Counted from the first letter of the stretch, positions 1-9,027 are shown. The stretch: DNA of 64,000 nucleotides from CAYMDP01 sp964389375 (GCA_964389375.1 CAYMDP010000008.1:18553-82552), one strand, 5' to 3'. Made by a program: numbers and translations. The notes: a model not told the origin generated them from the letters alone.

Positions 1-326
1 ATCTGGCCCATGGCAATTTTATTGGCAACCAGAATCGCAGCTTCTAAAGAAGTTCCGCAGGCTCTTTGTAAATCAAAAGCCGGTGTCCTCGGGGATAAAG
101 AAGTCCCAAGCGTCACTTCGCGGGCCATATTCCAATCCGAGGAGTGTTTCATCACCGCACCAAGAACGACATCGCCTAGCTCGACCCCTTTTAAATTAAA
201 GCGATCCACTAGGGCTTGCAGAGAGAAAGTCATCAGATCCTGATTACTCACTCCCATGTAGGCTCCCATCGAGCGACTAAATGGAATGCGAACGCCTCCG
301 ACAATTGCGACTTTTCTAATAGACAT
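1..326 (-). CDS. Thiolase (acetyl-CoA acetyltransferase / 3-ketoacyl-CoA thiolase), N-terminal part
   Basis: The gene is cut by the window edge; only about the first 108 residues are present. They begin MSIRKVAIVGGVRIPFSRS and contain the acyl-accepting cysteine context LQRACGTSLEAA, as in the FadI/HADHB-type thiolases that cleave 3-ketoacyl-CoA in fatty-acid oxidation or condense acetyl-CoA. The ATG at 326 follows an AAGGAGA ribosome site 5-8 bases upstream. It lies just downstream of the DMT-type membrane gene on the same strand (11-base gap), so the two may be co-transcribed. The FadA/FadI/AtoB subtype cannot be settled from this fragment. Confidence 0.85.
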   Translation of the reverse strand, partial: MSIRKVAIVGGVRIPFSRSMGAYMGVSNQDLMTFSLQALVDRFNLKGVELGDVVLGAVMKHSSDWNMAREVTLGTSLSPRTPAFDLQRACGTSLEAAILVANKIAMGQ

Positions 327-337
327 GATGTTCTCCT

Positions 338-787
338 TTAACTTTTAAATGCTACAATAAGAGCGCCAAGCATAGCGAGCAAGGTTCCGCCCACTCTCCA
401 GGCCGAGGGACTAATGTCTTCAGCGAAATGATCCCACAGCAGACTCGCAATCAGCTGAGCTGCCACCAATCCTACAAAAACCTGAAGGGCTCCTTTTTTT
501 GCCAGAACAAAAGGAATTCCAAAGATAAATAAAAATCCAAAAAGTCCAGGGAGGATACTTTTCCAGGACAAGGCTTTGACTAACTCAGTGCTTGAATGAA
601 TTTTGATGTCCTGAGGAGCCAACAGATATGCAAGGCCGAGGTATACACAGGAAAAGGCTAAAACAAAAAACGAGTTCACAACAAGCGTCAGAGGGAGGCC
701 CCAAGCTTCTGCAAGTTGACGGTTAAAGCCACCTTGCAAGACCGTTGCAAAACCCAAAGAAAGAATAATGAGAGGAATCCAAGACAT
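338..787 (-). CDS. DMT-superfamily inner membrane protein, YdcZ/DUF606-like
   Basis: A 149-residue, almost wholly hydrophobic protein with about five transmembrane segments. The opening MSWIPLIILSLGFATVLQGG followed by NRQLAEAWGLPL matches the small YdcZ/DUF606 branch of the drug/metabolite transporter superfamily, whose members are about 140-150 residues and often act as paired half-size proteins. The ATG at 787 is used. The substrate is unknown. It ends 11 bases before the thiolase start, suggesting a two-gene unit. No paired second half-transporter is present in the window. Confidence 0.75.
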   Translation of the reverse strand: MSWIPLIILSLGFATVLQGGFNRQLAEAWGLPLTLVVNSFFVLAFSCVYLGLAYLLAPQDIKIHSSTELVKALSWKSILPGLFGFLFIFGIPFVLAKKGALQVFVGLVAAQLIASLLWDHFAEDISPSAWRVGGTLLAMLGALIVAFKS

Positions 788-874
788 TTACTTACACCTA
801 AACTTCACGTACCATTAAACACCTCTAGTTAGGGTCCTGCAAATGCAAAACTGTTTTGTTTGAAGGAATAATCC

Positions 875-2398
875 ATGACGACTCAAGACAAAGCCCAAGC
901 CTTTCTTGAAAAGGCCTCGCTCTATCATCTTGGCGCATTGGTGACGGAACAAGCTCATCCTTTAACCCAGGATTTATCTCGACTTGCACAAGAAGACTTG
1001 CTTGAGGCCTACTCCGTTTTGCGAAAGGTCGATGTTCTGGCTCTTACGCACTTTGAGGCCTTTTTGCCTCAATTAAAGGGGCTCGAGCGGGCTGTGCAAT
1101 CGACCCTCAAAGAGGGTGGGCGCATTTTTATTTGTGGCTGCGGCGCTACGGGTCGCTTGGCGCTTAATTTAGAGTATCTATGGAATCAGTCTCATCCGGG
1201 CTCAACTTCAGTGATTTCATTTATGGCCGGTGGAGATGTGGCCTTAGTGCATGCGCTCGAGGGCTTTGAGGATTTTCCCGATTATGGCGCTCGTCATTTA
1301 AAAGAGCTCGGATTTCGCGAAGGTGATCTTTTAATTAGTTCCACAGAAGGCGGAGAAACCCCTTTTGTCATCGGTGCAACCGAAGAGGCCGCAAGAATCT
1401 CTTCAGTAAAACCCTTCTTCCTTTATTGTAACCCCTCCGAAATATTGATCGAAAAAGTTGAGCGTTCAAAAAGAGTTCTGCAAAACCCGAGGATCGAGTC
1501 GATTTGTCTTTTTGTGGGCCCCATGGCCATCGCCGGAAGTACGCGGATGCAGGCCTCGACAGTTTTGATGTTGGGAATTGGTTTGGCGCTATTGAAACAA
1601 GGCCAAGACTGGGCTCAAATTTTAGATCAATTGAAAAGCCATTTGCTAAATTTAGACTTAAATCCCTGGACAAGTTTAACAGAAGCCGAAGCAAAAATTT
1701 ACCAAAATGGGGATCACAGTCTTTATCAAGCCGACGAGTTTGCGATGACGGTGATGACGGATACGACGGAAAGGGCGCCCACATTTAGCTTCTCCGCCTT
1801 TGATAATCAAAAATTTCCAAAGACGAAGGCCTCTTTAACTTACCTTTACATGCCTCATTGTCAGGGGACGGATGAGGCCTGGACGGCTTTGCTGGGCAGA
1901 AGACCGCGTCCTCTTGAATGGCCAGAAATTCACGTGAAGGCCTCAAAAGAGTATCTTCAAGGATTTGATTTCGGAAAAGGGGCTTTAGGATTTCGTAAAA
2001 ACCTTTTGCCGCAAAAATCCCATCATGTGATTGAAGTGCTCAGTGATAGAGATCGAGTTGAAGTCAGGCTTGAATCCTTAAAGACTGAATTCAAGCGAGC
2101 AGATCAAGGGCTAATAGATCATCTTCTACTAAAGATGATGCTAAATGCTCACTCCACTCTAGTGATGGGAAGGCTTGGTCGTTACCAAGGAAACTTGATG
2201 ACCTATGTCGTGCCCACAAACGGAAAACTGATTGATCGGGCCACTCGCTACGTGCAAATTCTTTTAGAGCGAGAAGGGCTTAAAGACAAATTCTCCTACG
2301 CAGAAATCCTAAAAGTTTTATTTACTGAATTTGAAAACCTAAAAGAAGACGAGCCAATAGTGCTGAAGACCCTCGCAGCATTACTAAAACACCCATAA
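875..2398 (+). CDS. MurQ/GKRP-like SIS-domain protein with a large insertion
   Basis: This 507-residue cytoplasmic protein resembles N-acetylmuramic acid 6-phosphate etherase (MurQ, about 300 residues) and glucokinase regulatory protein. The sugar-phosphate (SIS) signatures are visible in order: a GCGATGRLAL loop near residues 88-97, STEGGETPF near 156-164, and GSTRMQAST near 211-219. The MurQ continuation normally follows directly, but here it resumes about 200 residues later (NAHSTLVMGRLGRYQGNLM, then PTNGKLIDRATR). That insertion gives a GKRP-like layout. It could cleave or bind a phosphorylated amino sugar, or regulate a sugar kinase. A ROK-family kinase lies 7 kb downstream. Start ATG 875. 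The exact activity is not established by sequence. Confidence 0.7.
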   Translation: MTTQDKAQAFLEKASLYHLGALVTEQAHPLTQDLSRLAQEDLLEAYSVLRKVDVLALTHFEAFLPQLKGLERAVQSTLKEGGRIFICGCGATGRLALNLEYLWNQSHPGSTSVISFMAGGDVALVHALEGFEDFPDYGARHLKELGFREGDLLISSTEGGETPFVIGATEEAARISSVKPFFLYCNPSEILIEKVERSKRVLQNPRIESICLFVGPMAIAGSTRMQASTVLMLGIGLALLKQGQDWAQILDQLKSHLLNLDLNPWTSLTEAEAKIYQNGDHSLYQADEFAMTVMTDTTERAPTFSFSAFDNQKFPKTKASLTYLYMPHCQGTDEAWTALLGRRPRPLEWPEIHVKASKEYLQGFDFGKGALGFRKNLLPQKSHHVIEVLSDRDRVEVRLESLKTEFKRADQGLIDHLLLKMMLNAHSTLVMGRLGRYQGNLMTYVVPTNGKLIDRATRYVQILLEREGLKDKFSYAEILKVLFTEFENLKEDEPIVLKTLAALLKHP

Positions 2399-2406
2399 AG
2401 CGAATT

Positions 2407-2625
2407 TTTTGATCCACCTCTGAATCAAACTCCTGGCAAGTCGCACTTTTCCAATCTCAAAAAAGTGTCCGCCGAAGACTAGTTTCGCAGGGCGGCCCAA
2501 ATTTAAACCTGGTTATCATGTGTAATCTCAAGGGCCGACCGAGAATGTCCGACGGCTGAGGCGGAGCACTTTTTTGAGATTGGAAAAGTGCGGCTTGCCA
2601 ATGAAATCTGGTGGTGGGATCAAAA
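2407..2625. repeat. Large imperfect palindrome (MITE-like or convergent-gene terminator)
   Basis: The whole interval between the SIS gene and the RNase Y stop codon folds on itself. The best arms are 2434-2473 and 2560-2600, about 40 bases with one substitution and one single-base indel. Outer arms (TTTTGATCCACC near 2407 against GGTGGTGGGATCAAAA ending at 2625) and inner arms (GGGCGGCCC near 2490 against GGGCCGACC near 2533) extend the fold to the full ~219 bases. There is no ORF of note inside and no transposase nearby. It could be a non-autonomous mobile repeat, or it may act as a double terminator for the two convergent genes. Confidence 0.85.
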
Positions 2626-4191
2626 CTATTTCGCGAATTCGACGGCTTGGGTTTCGCGAACAACGGTGACCTTAATAAGGCCTGGATAAGAACATTCTTC
2701 TTCGATTTTTTGCGCAATTTTTTTACTAAGCTTTAAAGCTTCCATATCATCGCAACGACGGCTGTCGACGATGATGCGGACTTCGCGTCCGGCACTGAGG
2801 ATATAAGTCGCCATCACTCCATCAAAGCTGTTTCCGATTTTCTCAAGGTCAGCCATTTTCTGAGAATAAGAGTCAATGGTAGATCGTCTGGCCCCAGGGC
2901 GGGCTCCAGAAATCGCATCCGCGGCGATTACAAGGTAGGCCAGATCCGTCGAAGGTTGTTCATCGTAGTGATGAGCTCTGACCGCATGAACAATTTGTGG
3001 AGCTTCGTTGTGGCGCTCGATAAAATCGGCTCCGATTACTGCATGTCCACCATCTTTACTGTGATCCATGGCTTTTCCGATATCGTGCAAAAGGCCAGAG
3101 CGTCGTCCATCCGTTGTGTTGACTCCAAGTTCTGAGCTTAATAATCCGCAAAGCCAGCCGACTTCAGAGCAATGGAAGTACTGGTTTTGTGCGAAAGAAT
3201 AGCGGTATCTTAAGGCTCCCATCATGTTGACTACTTCTTCGTGCATTCCGGTAAGCTTTAGTTCGCGGGTCAATTTTTGGCCGTCCGAGGCAATTTTGCG
3301 AAAGAGATCTCTTTTGATCCGCTCAAAATTTTGTTGGATCGAACTTTCAGTAATATTTCGCTCTTTAGACATGCGCTCAAGGCAGGCTCTTCCAAGCTCT
3401 CTTCGGACGGGATCAAAACCCAAGACTGAGGCGCTATGATATTCTTCGTTGATCGAAATATCTACGCCGCAGATTTTTTCGATCAGGTTTAAATTCTTTC
3501 GATCAGGTCCGACAACTCGTTTAAGTTCTTCGAGGCTCGAAAAGCTGACGTTTCCGATCCCGCGCTCTGGACAATAGGCTCTTGCAAAACGATTTAAGAC
3601 CACGTGAAGAAGTCGCTTCGCTTCGCGCTCTAAATTATACTGGTGCTCTTCTTCAAAGGCTTGGGCTGCGCGGGTGGCAAGGGTTGAGCTTTCTTCTTCG
3701 AGTTTTAGGATCATCTGAGATTTTAGCTCATCCAACTGAACTTGAGAGGCGGGCACAAGAGCCGACTTAAGTTGCTCCCGAATCTCTGCAGTTCGCTTTT
3801 TAAGGTCGTCAAATCTTTGCTGCAGTCCTTGAATCATTTTATCTCGAGACTGAATGGCGCTATGCCGGCTTTGAACTTTTTGATCCATAGATCGAATGCG
3901 CTCTTGAATCAGCTCTTCTTTTTCTGCAAGACGACTTTGCGCCTGATGAATCTCTTGGACTTTTCGTTTGGTGTCTCGCTCAAATTGTTTTTCCGCTTCT
4001 TCTTTAAGATCCTCAAGTTGTTCGTTGAGCTCTTGATCTAAAATGCGGGCTTGGTCTTCGGCATGGGATAGGATTTCTTGGGCTTCTTCTTGGGCCTCAG
4101 AAAGAAGCTTTCTACGATGAACATAGGAGCCGACCCAGGCTATTGCCAGACCAGAGAATAAACCAACAAATCCGACCAGGGCCCAAATCAC
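2626..4191 (-). CDS. rny: Ribonuclease Y
   Basis: Endoribonuclease that starts mRNA decay at the membrane. The 521 residues (usual length about 520) show an N-terminal membrane anchor (1-20), a long charged coiled coil (about 28-195), a KH-like region (about 205-285) and an HD phosphohydrolase domain with LLHDIGK at 367-373 and an upstream metal-ligand His at 340, ending with the family's EVRIIV and GLIKVTVVRE segments. The KH loop, normally GREG in this family, reads GPDR (228-231), so its GxxG signature is degenerate. Start ATG 4191. The 3' end abuts the 2407-2625 palindrome, which may terminate it. Confidence 0.95.
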   Translation of the reverse strand: MIWALVGFVGLFSGLAIAWVGSYVHRRKLLSEAQEEAQEILSHAEDQARILDQELNEQLEDLKEEAEKQFERDTKRKVQEIHQAQSRLAEKEELIQERIRSMDQKVQSRHSAIQSRDKMIQGLQQRFDDLKKRTAEIREQLKSALVPASQVQLDELKSQMILKLEEESSTLATRAAQAFEEEHQYNLEREAKRLLHVVLNRFARAYCPERGIGNVSFSSLEELKRVVGPDRKNLNLIEKICGVDISINEEYHSASVLGFDPVRRELGRACLERMSKERNITESSIQQNFERIKRDLFRKIASDGQKLTRELKLTGMHEEVVNMMGALRYRYSFAQNQYFHCSEVGWLCGLLSSELGVNTTDGRRSGLLHDIGKAMDHSKDGGHAVIGADFIERHNEAPQIVHAVRAHHYDEQPSTDLAYLVIAADAISGARPGARRSTIDSYSQKMADLEKIGNSFDGVMATYILSAGREVRIIVDSRRCDDMEALKLSKKIAQKIEEECSYPGLIKVTVVRETQAVEFAK

Positions 4192-4286
4192 AAGATTCTC
4201 CTTAAGTGCATCAGACGTTTATAGCAGGTCCGCGTCCTCTAAACCAGGTCTTGACCCTGCGCAATAGAGCCTTCAGAATTAAGCCA

Positions 4287-4679
4287 ATGAAGACATATGA
4301 ATACCCCATTCAAATAAAAGAGCATCACTTAGATACCTTTGGCCACGTCAATAATGCCACCTACTTAAGCCTCTTTGAGGAGGCCCGCTGGGAGCTAATC
4401 ACCGAGAAGGGGATCACCCTGGAGTCCATTCACCACAAGGCCCAGGGGCCAGTGATTTTAGAGGTCTCTTTAAAATTCATGAGGGAGCTTAGAAATCGAG
4501 AGTGGATTAAGATCGAATCTCGGTTTTTGGGCTTTAAAGGCAAGGTTGGAAAAATCGAGCAGGTGATGAAGAACGCTGATGGGGCCGACTGTTGTCGAGC
4601 CGAATTTGTTTTTGGCGTGTTTGATACAAAGGCCCGAAAACTGATCACTCCGCCTTCTGAATGGACTGGACTCTCTTAA
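4287..4679 (+). CDS. Acyl-CoA thioesterase, 4HBT hotdog family (YbgC/FadM-like)
   Basis: A 130-residue protein with the single-hotdog signature DTFGHVNNATYLSLFEEAR, typical of 4-hydroxybenzoyl-CoA thioesterase-like enzymes that hydrolyse acyl-CoA thioesters in the cytoplasm. The open frame extends upstream to 4206, but the family start pattern (MKTYEYPIQIKEHHLDTFGH) argues for the ATG at 4287. The gene is divergent from rny, which starts at 4191. The acyl-chain preference cannot be read from the sequence. Confidence 0.85.
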   Translation: MKTYEYPIQIKEHHLDTFGHVNNATYLSLFEEARWELITEKGITLESIHHKAQGPVILEVSLKFMRELRNREWIKIESRFLGFKGKVGKIEQVMKNADGADCCRAEFVFGVFDTKARKLITPPSEWTGLS

Positions 4680-4782
4680 AGTCTAGGCCGAGCAAAAATT
4701 TTAAAAAGCTAAATGCAATTGTAGCCTTAACTTGTGCCCCAGAGATCCGAAAAGAGATTGAAGCACGAAGAAGGATCTTAAG

Positions 4783-5919
4783 TTGAATAATATCAAGCGA
4801 TATAAAAAAGGCGACTACCTATTTAAAGAGGGCGAAAACGTCCAAACGCTTTTTATTATCCAATCAGGAAAAGTCGCTCTGAACGTTGAAAGATCGGGTC
4901 GAAAGATCGAAGTCGTGACTCTTGGTGCGAATCAAGTCCTCGGAGAGCAGGGACTCTTCGCCAATACCAGACATACTTTTTGTGCTGAAGCCTTACAAGA
5001 AACCAAAGTGATGGAAGTGGGAATGGAAGTCATCAAGGGCCAGATGAATTCCTCAGCACCTGGTGTAAAGCTTTTGTTAAAGAGCATGGTGGATGAATCT
5101 AAGATCTCGCGCAAAGCTCTACAGGCCTTTAAGATGGAACAAGATAAGGCTCCTTGTCCGCAGGTTTCAATTCCTAGGGTCTTTAGTTTGTTAAATCTTG
5201 TTTCTCGTCATACTGGCAAAGTGCAAGGTGAGAATCCAAAACATATCATTGTCGATTGGGGCATTTTAAAGCTTTACGCCTCTCGTATGTTTAGCGAATC
5301 CTTTCAAAGAATGCGAGGCGTTTTAGATCTGTTAAAGAAGCTTGGTTATGGGGACTTGGTCATAGAAAAAAATGAAGAAGGTATCGAAGAACTGATTCGA
5401 GCAGAGATTTTTGATATTCAGATGATTGAAGATTTCGCTGAATTTTATCAGTACAATTATTATAAAGGCAGTCGTGCGGAAGTCATTTATGTAGATCCTT
5501 TGGCCCTAAAAGTCGCATCAGCCCTTTGTGAAGTGGCTGAGCCTGTAGAGCCAGATCGAAAAGGTGTCGTCAGCGTAGATTTTAAACTTCTATTAGATGA
5601 GTTAAAGACCAAGTACCGTATCGATCTAAAGAATACCCATATGGACAGTCTTGAGCGTAAGGGCTTATTTGTAAAGCGGACTACGCTTGACGATGGGACT
5701 AGTTTTTTAAGCTTTGACAAGATGGAGTTCAAAAAAACGACCACTTTTTGGAAGATTATTTTTGAAATCGACAAATGGAACGAGCGAGGCTTTGTGAACA
5801 TGAAAGAGAAAGAAGAAGTCGCCGAGGAATCTGGCGAGGCTTGCCCAGATTGCAAAGGGGTCATTTCGAGTGAACACAAGTTTTGCCCTCATTGCGGGTT
5901 TAAGATTAAAGCGGCCTAG
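4783..5919 (+). CDS. Cyclic-nucleotide-binding-domain protein with C-terminal zinc ribbon
   Basis: 378 residues. The first ~115 form a CRP-type cNMP-binding beta-barrel (KKGDYLFKEGENVQTLFIIQSGKV, then LGEQGLF), followed by a long helical middle region and a C-terminal zinc ribbon with CPDC (about 353-356) and CPHCG. No CRP-family helix-turn-helix was recognised, so it may be a signalling adaptor, not a classical transcription factor. The TTG at 4783 is preceded by GAAGGAT, a good ribosome site. The middle region has no family I can name. It is followed by the CBS gene on the same strand, 185 bases away. Confidence 0.7.
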   Translation: MNNIKRYKKGDYLFKEGENVQTLFIIQSGKVALNVERSGRKIEVVTLGANQVLGEQGLFANTRHTFCAEALQETKVMEVGMEVIKGQMNSSAPGVKLLLKSMVDESKISRKALQAFKMEQDKAPCPQVSIPRVFSLLNLVSRHTGKVQGENPKHIIVDWGILKLYASRMFSESFQRMRGVLDLLKKLGYGDLVIEKNEEGIEELIRAEIFDIQMIEDFAEFYQYNYYKGSRAEVIYVDPLALKVASALCEVAEPVEPDRKGVVSVDFKLLLDELKTKYRIDLKNTHMDSLERKGLFVKRTTLDDGTSFLSFDKMEFKKTTTFWKIIFEIDKWNERGFVNMKEKEEVAEESGEACPDCKGVISSEHKFCPHCGFKIKAA

Positions 5920-6104
5920 GGCCTAGACCAAAATTCTGTTAAATTTTGATCCGTATCAATTCGAGAAGCACACCCACCCAACCACGTAAGCTGCGATCTA
6001 ATCTGAGAAGTTTTAAATCGAGGGAGTTCTTATTTGCTGCAACAATCTGAGCGGCGTATACTAAGGAGACTTTGTTGTACGTTTTTGTTGGAAGGGGATT
6101 CACA

Positions 6105-6545
6105 TTGAAGACCGTATTAGACATATTGACCGAAACTAAGCAAGACCTTACCTCCGTAAAACCCACAGACTCTGTACTGACCGCCATTAAGCTGATGTCC
6201 GAGCGCGATCTTGGAGCCTTGCCCGTATTGTCGGGAACTCAGTTGGTGGGAGTGATTTCCGAAAGAGATTATACTCGGAAAGTGACCTTAAAAAATCGAA
6301 CGGCTGATAAAACTTTGGTGCGCGATGTGATGACCTCAGATGTGTACTGGATATCGGCCACTCGAACCCTAGAGGATTGTCTGAAATTGATGAAGGACCG
6401 TCAGGTTCGTCACATGCCGGTGATGCACGATAATAAGATTATTGGCTTTGTATCTGTTTTGGATGTTGTTCAAAGTATGATGAATGAGCATTCAAAAGTT
6501 GTTTCGGACCTTCAGGAATACGTCTCTAAGACCTGGCCCTTTTAA
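6105..6545 (+). CDS. CBS-domain-pair protein
   Basis: 146 residues consisting of two CBS motifs (LTSVKPTDSVLTAIKLM and VRDVMTSDVYWISATRTLED), the Bateman module that senses adenine nucleotides or similar ligands. No effector domain is attached, as in many stand-alone bacterial CBS proteins. The TTG at 6105 is preferred because GAAGGGG sits 7 bases before it; an alternative TTG at 6072 lies upstream. It is convergent with the large tandem-repeat regulator, with only 7 bases between their 3' ends. The ligand and partner are unknown. Confidence 0.8.
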   Translation: MKTVLDILTETKQDLTSVKPTDSVLTAIKLMSERDLGALPVLSGTQLVGVISERDYTRKVTLKNRTADKTLVRDVMTSDVYWISATRTLEDCLKLMKDRQVRHMPVMHDNKIIGFVSVLDVVQSMMNEHSKVVSDLQEYVSKTWPF

Positions 6546-6552
6546 TCCGTCT

Positions 6553-9027
6553 TTAGCTTGAGGACTCTTCCTTTTTCGAGGCCGCATAGGTTTCTCGAAA
6601 CCACGCTCTTGCGTGCTTCATAAAGCCATCTCCAATCCCGTAGTAGAGCATCGAACAGAAGTAGCCGTTTTCACCCGAGGGATCTTCTTCGCAGTGATAA
6701 AAGCGAGCACACAGATTTCTGTTCGGCGCGCTGTCAAATATTCCACCTCGAAGAAATAAAACAGTTCCCGGAACAATCGGCCTTGGGTGAGCAATGGCCG
6801 CTCCGAATTCTCCAATTTGAACCAACTTTGCCGGTTTTGCGACGTGGATCGGAAAAAGACTTGAAAGCCATCCCATATTCTCGAAGTGATATAGGCTATG
6901 CTTGAGTCCCGTCGCTTGGGATATCAAAAATAAAAATAAACGATTATCAATGGGCCGTGGAAGAAGGCCGATGACTTCAGGTCTTGAGTATTTGCGAATA
7001 TCAGGTGGTCGATTTGGATCGTAAGTCAGAATCAATTTTATAGATGTTCCACCAGCTAGCAGGTTTTTGGATTGGGCAATAGAGTTTAAGCCATCCAGCC
7101 AAGAGTCGAAGGTTTCACCAGGAACCAGATCAATATTGGCCACGATTGCATCGAGGCTTGTGAGTTGTTGCTCGGTGCGAAAGCGGATCGCAATATCCTG
7201 CATCTCGGCCGGCTTAAAGCGAACTTTTAAATGTTCAGAGTCTTTTTCAGAAAACTGAATCGTGAGGGCCCGAAATCCACCTTCGCTATTTTTTGCTAAA
7301 ATCCTTTTTTCGATCGTTTGACCAGTGCTGGCAAGCTTTAGGGCATCTTCAAAAACCAGTAGGTTTTCTTCTGTATCGAAAGGTTTACGCCAAGCTTGGG
7401 GGCTACCGCCTAGTTCGCCCAGGTCAAAACCTAAGAACTTTTCTTCAGGCTTAACAGTTACACCAAAACTCTTAAAATCAAAATTTTCTTTGGACAGAAT
7501 AAATGCAAGTTGATCCGAGTGAAGATCTTCTTTGCTCGCCAAGGTGACTTCCCCTTCGCTGGGTCCAGAGGCGATCTCTTGAGCCATATATTTTTTAATA
7601 AATAAGGACATGCTCCCTTCAGGAATACTTCGGATCAAGTCAAAGTCCGAGCGCAAGCTTGTGGCCATGTTCTGCGAGATGGATTCATCCATTTCTATGA
7701 TTGCAACCGATCGCACACGCTTTTCTTGTTCACTTAAAAAAACATCGTCAGGGTTAAACCGAAAGGCTTCGCGATCATCTTTGACAAAACTAGAGTAGTT
7801 CGAACTTTTTGATAAGAACTGCCGGATCGCAGTGATTTGAGTACGACTGACCCCAAAGAAAGAAAAATAAACGACGTAGGTTTTTTCCATTTCTGGATGT
7901 GGATCGGAGCGGATGACTTTGGCGAAGACATCAAAGTTATCTTTTTGACCTGGCAGAGTGAAGAAAAAATGCCCAATCAAGCCTTCCTTTAAGGGAATTG
8001 GATTTCGGATGGCCAGGCCAATATCGGATAATCTTTCGATCTTCGTAATTTTTGAGATCTCAATTTGAAGATCGACTTGCTGAAAGTATAAAAAGCGGGG
8101 AGAGGGCTTTTCGGGAAGTGACAGAAGAATATCTAGTTTTTGTAGGAAAATTAGCCGATCTAGCGGCAAGTAGACTAAATCGTCGATGTCCGGATCGATT
8201 AAATCTAATTTTGAAATGTTATCGTCTTCGTACTTGGTTAAGACAACTTGGGTTTTGCCTTCTGCGGGGAGGTAATTAAATTCGGCCAGTTTTTTTCGCA
8301 AAGATTTTACCCAATCGATGGGCTTGCCTTTGACACTGGTCAGTTTAAAAACGACCAGGTGTATTTCTTTAACAAGCTGAAGACTTTCGAGATCAGTTTT
8401 GACCTTTTCTCGACGCTCTTGTTCCTTTTTGAAGATGGGCTTCAGGCGTGAGGTTTGATCCTCAAGCTCGATTAAGATATCGGCTCCCGCCGAATACTTG
8501 AAGTTTAACTTAATCAGGTGAAGACCTTTTCCTGGATTATTAAAAATCAGGGTCGCCTGGCCCCGATTTTTTTCGACGGCATTTTTGATCTCAGCCTCAA
8601 ATTGACTGATCGAATTGTCGCTGATCAAAGAAAGTATTTTCCTAGGCTCCTTCATCAGCTCGGAATAGGGAAGACCTAAAAATGTGGCGTCTGCCCCTTG
8701 GCTGGGCTGAACTTGACTGACCTGAAGATTCGAAAGTGATAAGGTTAAACTTAATCGTGTCGCCGAAAAGGCCAGCTCATCGGACAGATTTTGATCCACG
8801 AGCCAGTTTAATGTTTCTGAAGAAATGCCCTCTAAGAGAGGGTGCTGAAAAGTGACTTGAGTTTTAACTTCGCTGACTTTTAAGTTTGGATTAAAGTAAG
8901 TGCTTTCGAACTCTTTGGTCGAAGAAAAGCTACGTACCGAGTATTCTTCATCACCCATCTCTCGGATGAACATCTCCATCTGGCGGAGAACCCTGGGGTC
9001 GTCTTCAATTAAAATAATATTTGGCAT
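6553..9027 (-). CDS. Large regulatory-like protein built from two tandem copies of one multi-domain unit
   Basis: 824 residues, no membrane segment. It opens like a response-regulator receiver (IILIEDDPRVLRQMEMFI), but the fold is not completed and no phosphoacceptor Asp is visible. Residues about 1-400 and 435-824 align with each other: receiver-like opening (IEDDPRV / IEMDESI), a PAS-like stretch (SDELAF..FLGLPYSEL / SDQLAF..FLGFDLGEL), an alpha/beta segment (LPLDRLIFLQ / LPRPIDNRLFLF), then a PilZ-like barrel (IERLSDIGLAIRNPIPL / LVQIGEFGAAIAHPRPI). This is an internal duplication. PilZ binding residues (RxxxR, DxSxxG) are not evident. Start ATG 9027. Function unknown; a signalling scaffold is likely. 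Confidence 0.6.
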   Translation of the reverse strand: MPNIILIEDDPRVLRQMEMFIREMGDEEYSVRSFSSTKEFESTYFNPNLKVSEVKTQVTFQHPLLEGISSETLNWLVDQNLSDELAFSATRLSLTLSLSNLQVSQVQPSQGADATFLGLPYSELMKEPRKILSLISDNSISQFEAEIKNAVEKNRGQATLIFNNPGKGLHLIKLNFKYSAGADILIELEDQTSRLKPIFKKEQERREKVKTDLESLQLVKEIHLVVFKLTSVKGKPIDWVKSLRKKLAEFNYLPAEGKTQVVLTKYEDDNISKLDLIDPDIDDLVYLPLDRLIFLQKLDILLSLPEKPSPRFLYFQQVDLQIEISKITKIERLSDIGLAIRNPIPLKEGLIGHFFFTLPGQKDNFDVFAKVIRSDPHPEMEKTYVVYFSFFGVSRTQITAIRQFLSKSSNYSSFVKDDREAFRFNPDDVFLSEQEKRVRSVAIIEMDESISQNMATSLRSDFDLIRSIPEGSMSLFIKKYMAQEIASGPSEGEVTLASKEDLHSDQLAFILSKENFDFKSFGVTVKPEEKFLGFDLGELGGSPQAWRKPFDTEENLLVFEDALKLASTGQTIEKRILAKNSEGGFRALTIQFSEKDSEHLKVRFKPAEMQDIAIRFRTEQQLTSLDAIVANIDLVPGETFDSWLDGLNSIAQSKNLLAGGTSIKLILTYDPNRPPDIRKYSRPEVIGLLPRPIDNRLFLFLISQATGLKHSLYHFENMGWLSSLFPIHVAKPAKLVQIGEFGAAIAHPRPIVPGTVLFLRGGIFDSAPNRNLCARFYHCEEDPSGENGYFCSMLYYGIGDGFMKHARAWFRETYAASKKEESSS

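Noticed and set aside
10..243. 77-residue plus-strand ORF at the left edge
   Set aside because: It lies antisense to the thiolase gene, which has a clear family match and ribosome site; the plus-strand ORF has neither.
1368..1788. Overlapping ORFs on both strands inside the SIS gene (1368-1784 and 1504-1788)
   Set aside because: Shadows of the MurQ/GKRP-like reading frame, with no domain or ribosome site of their own.
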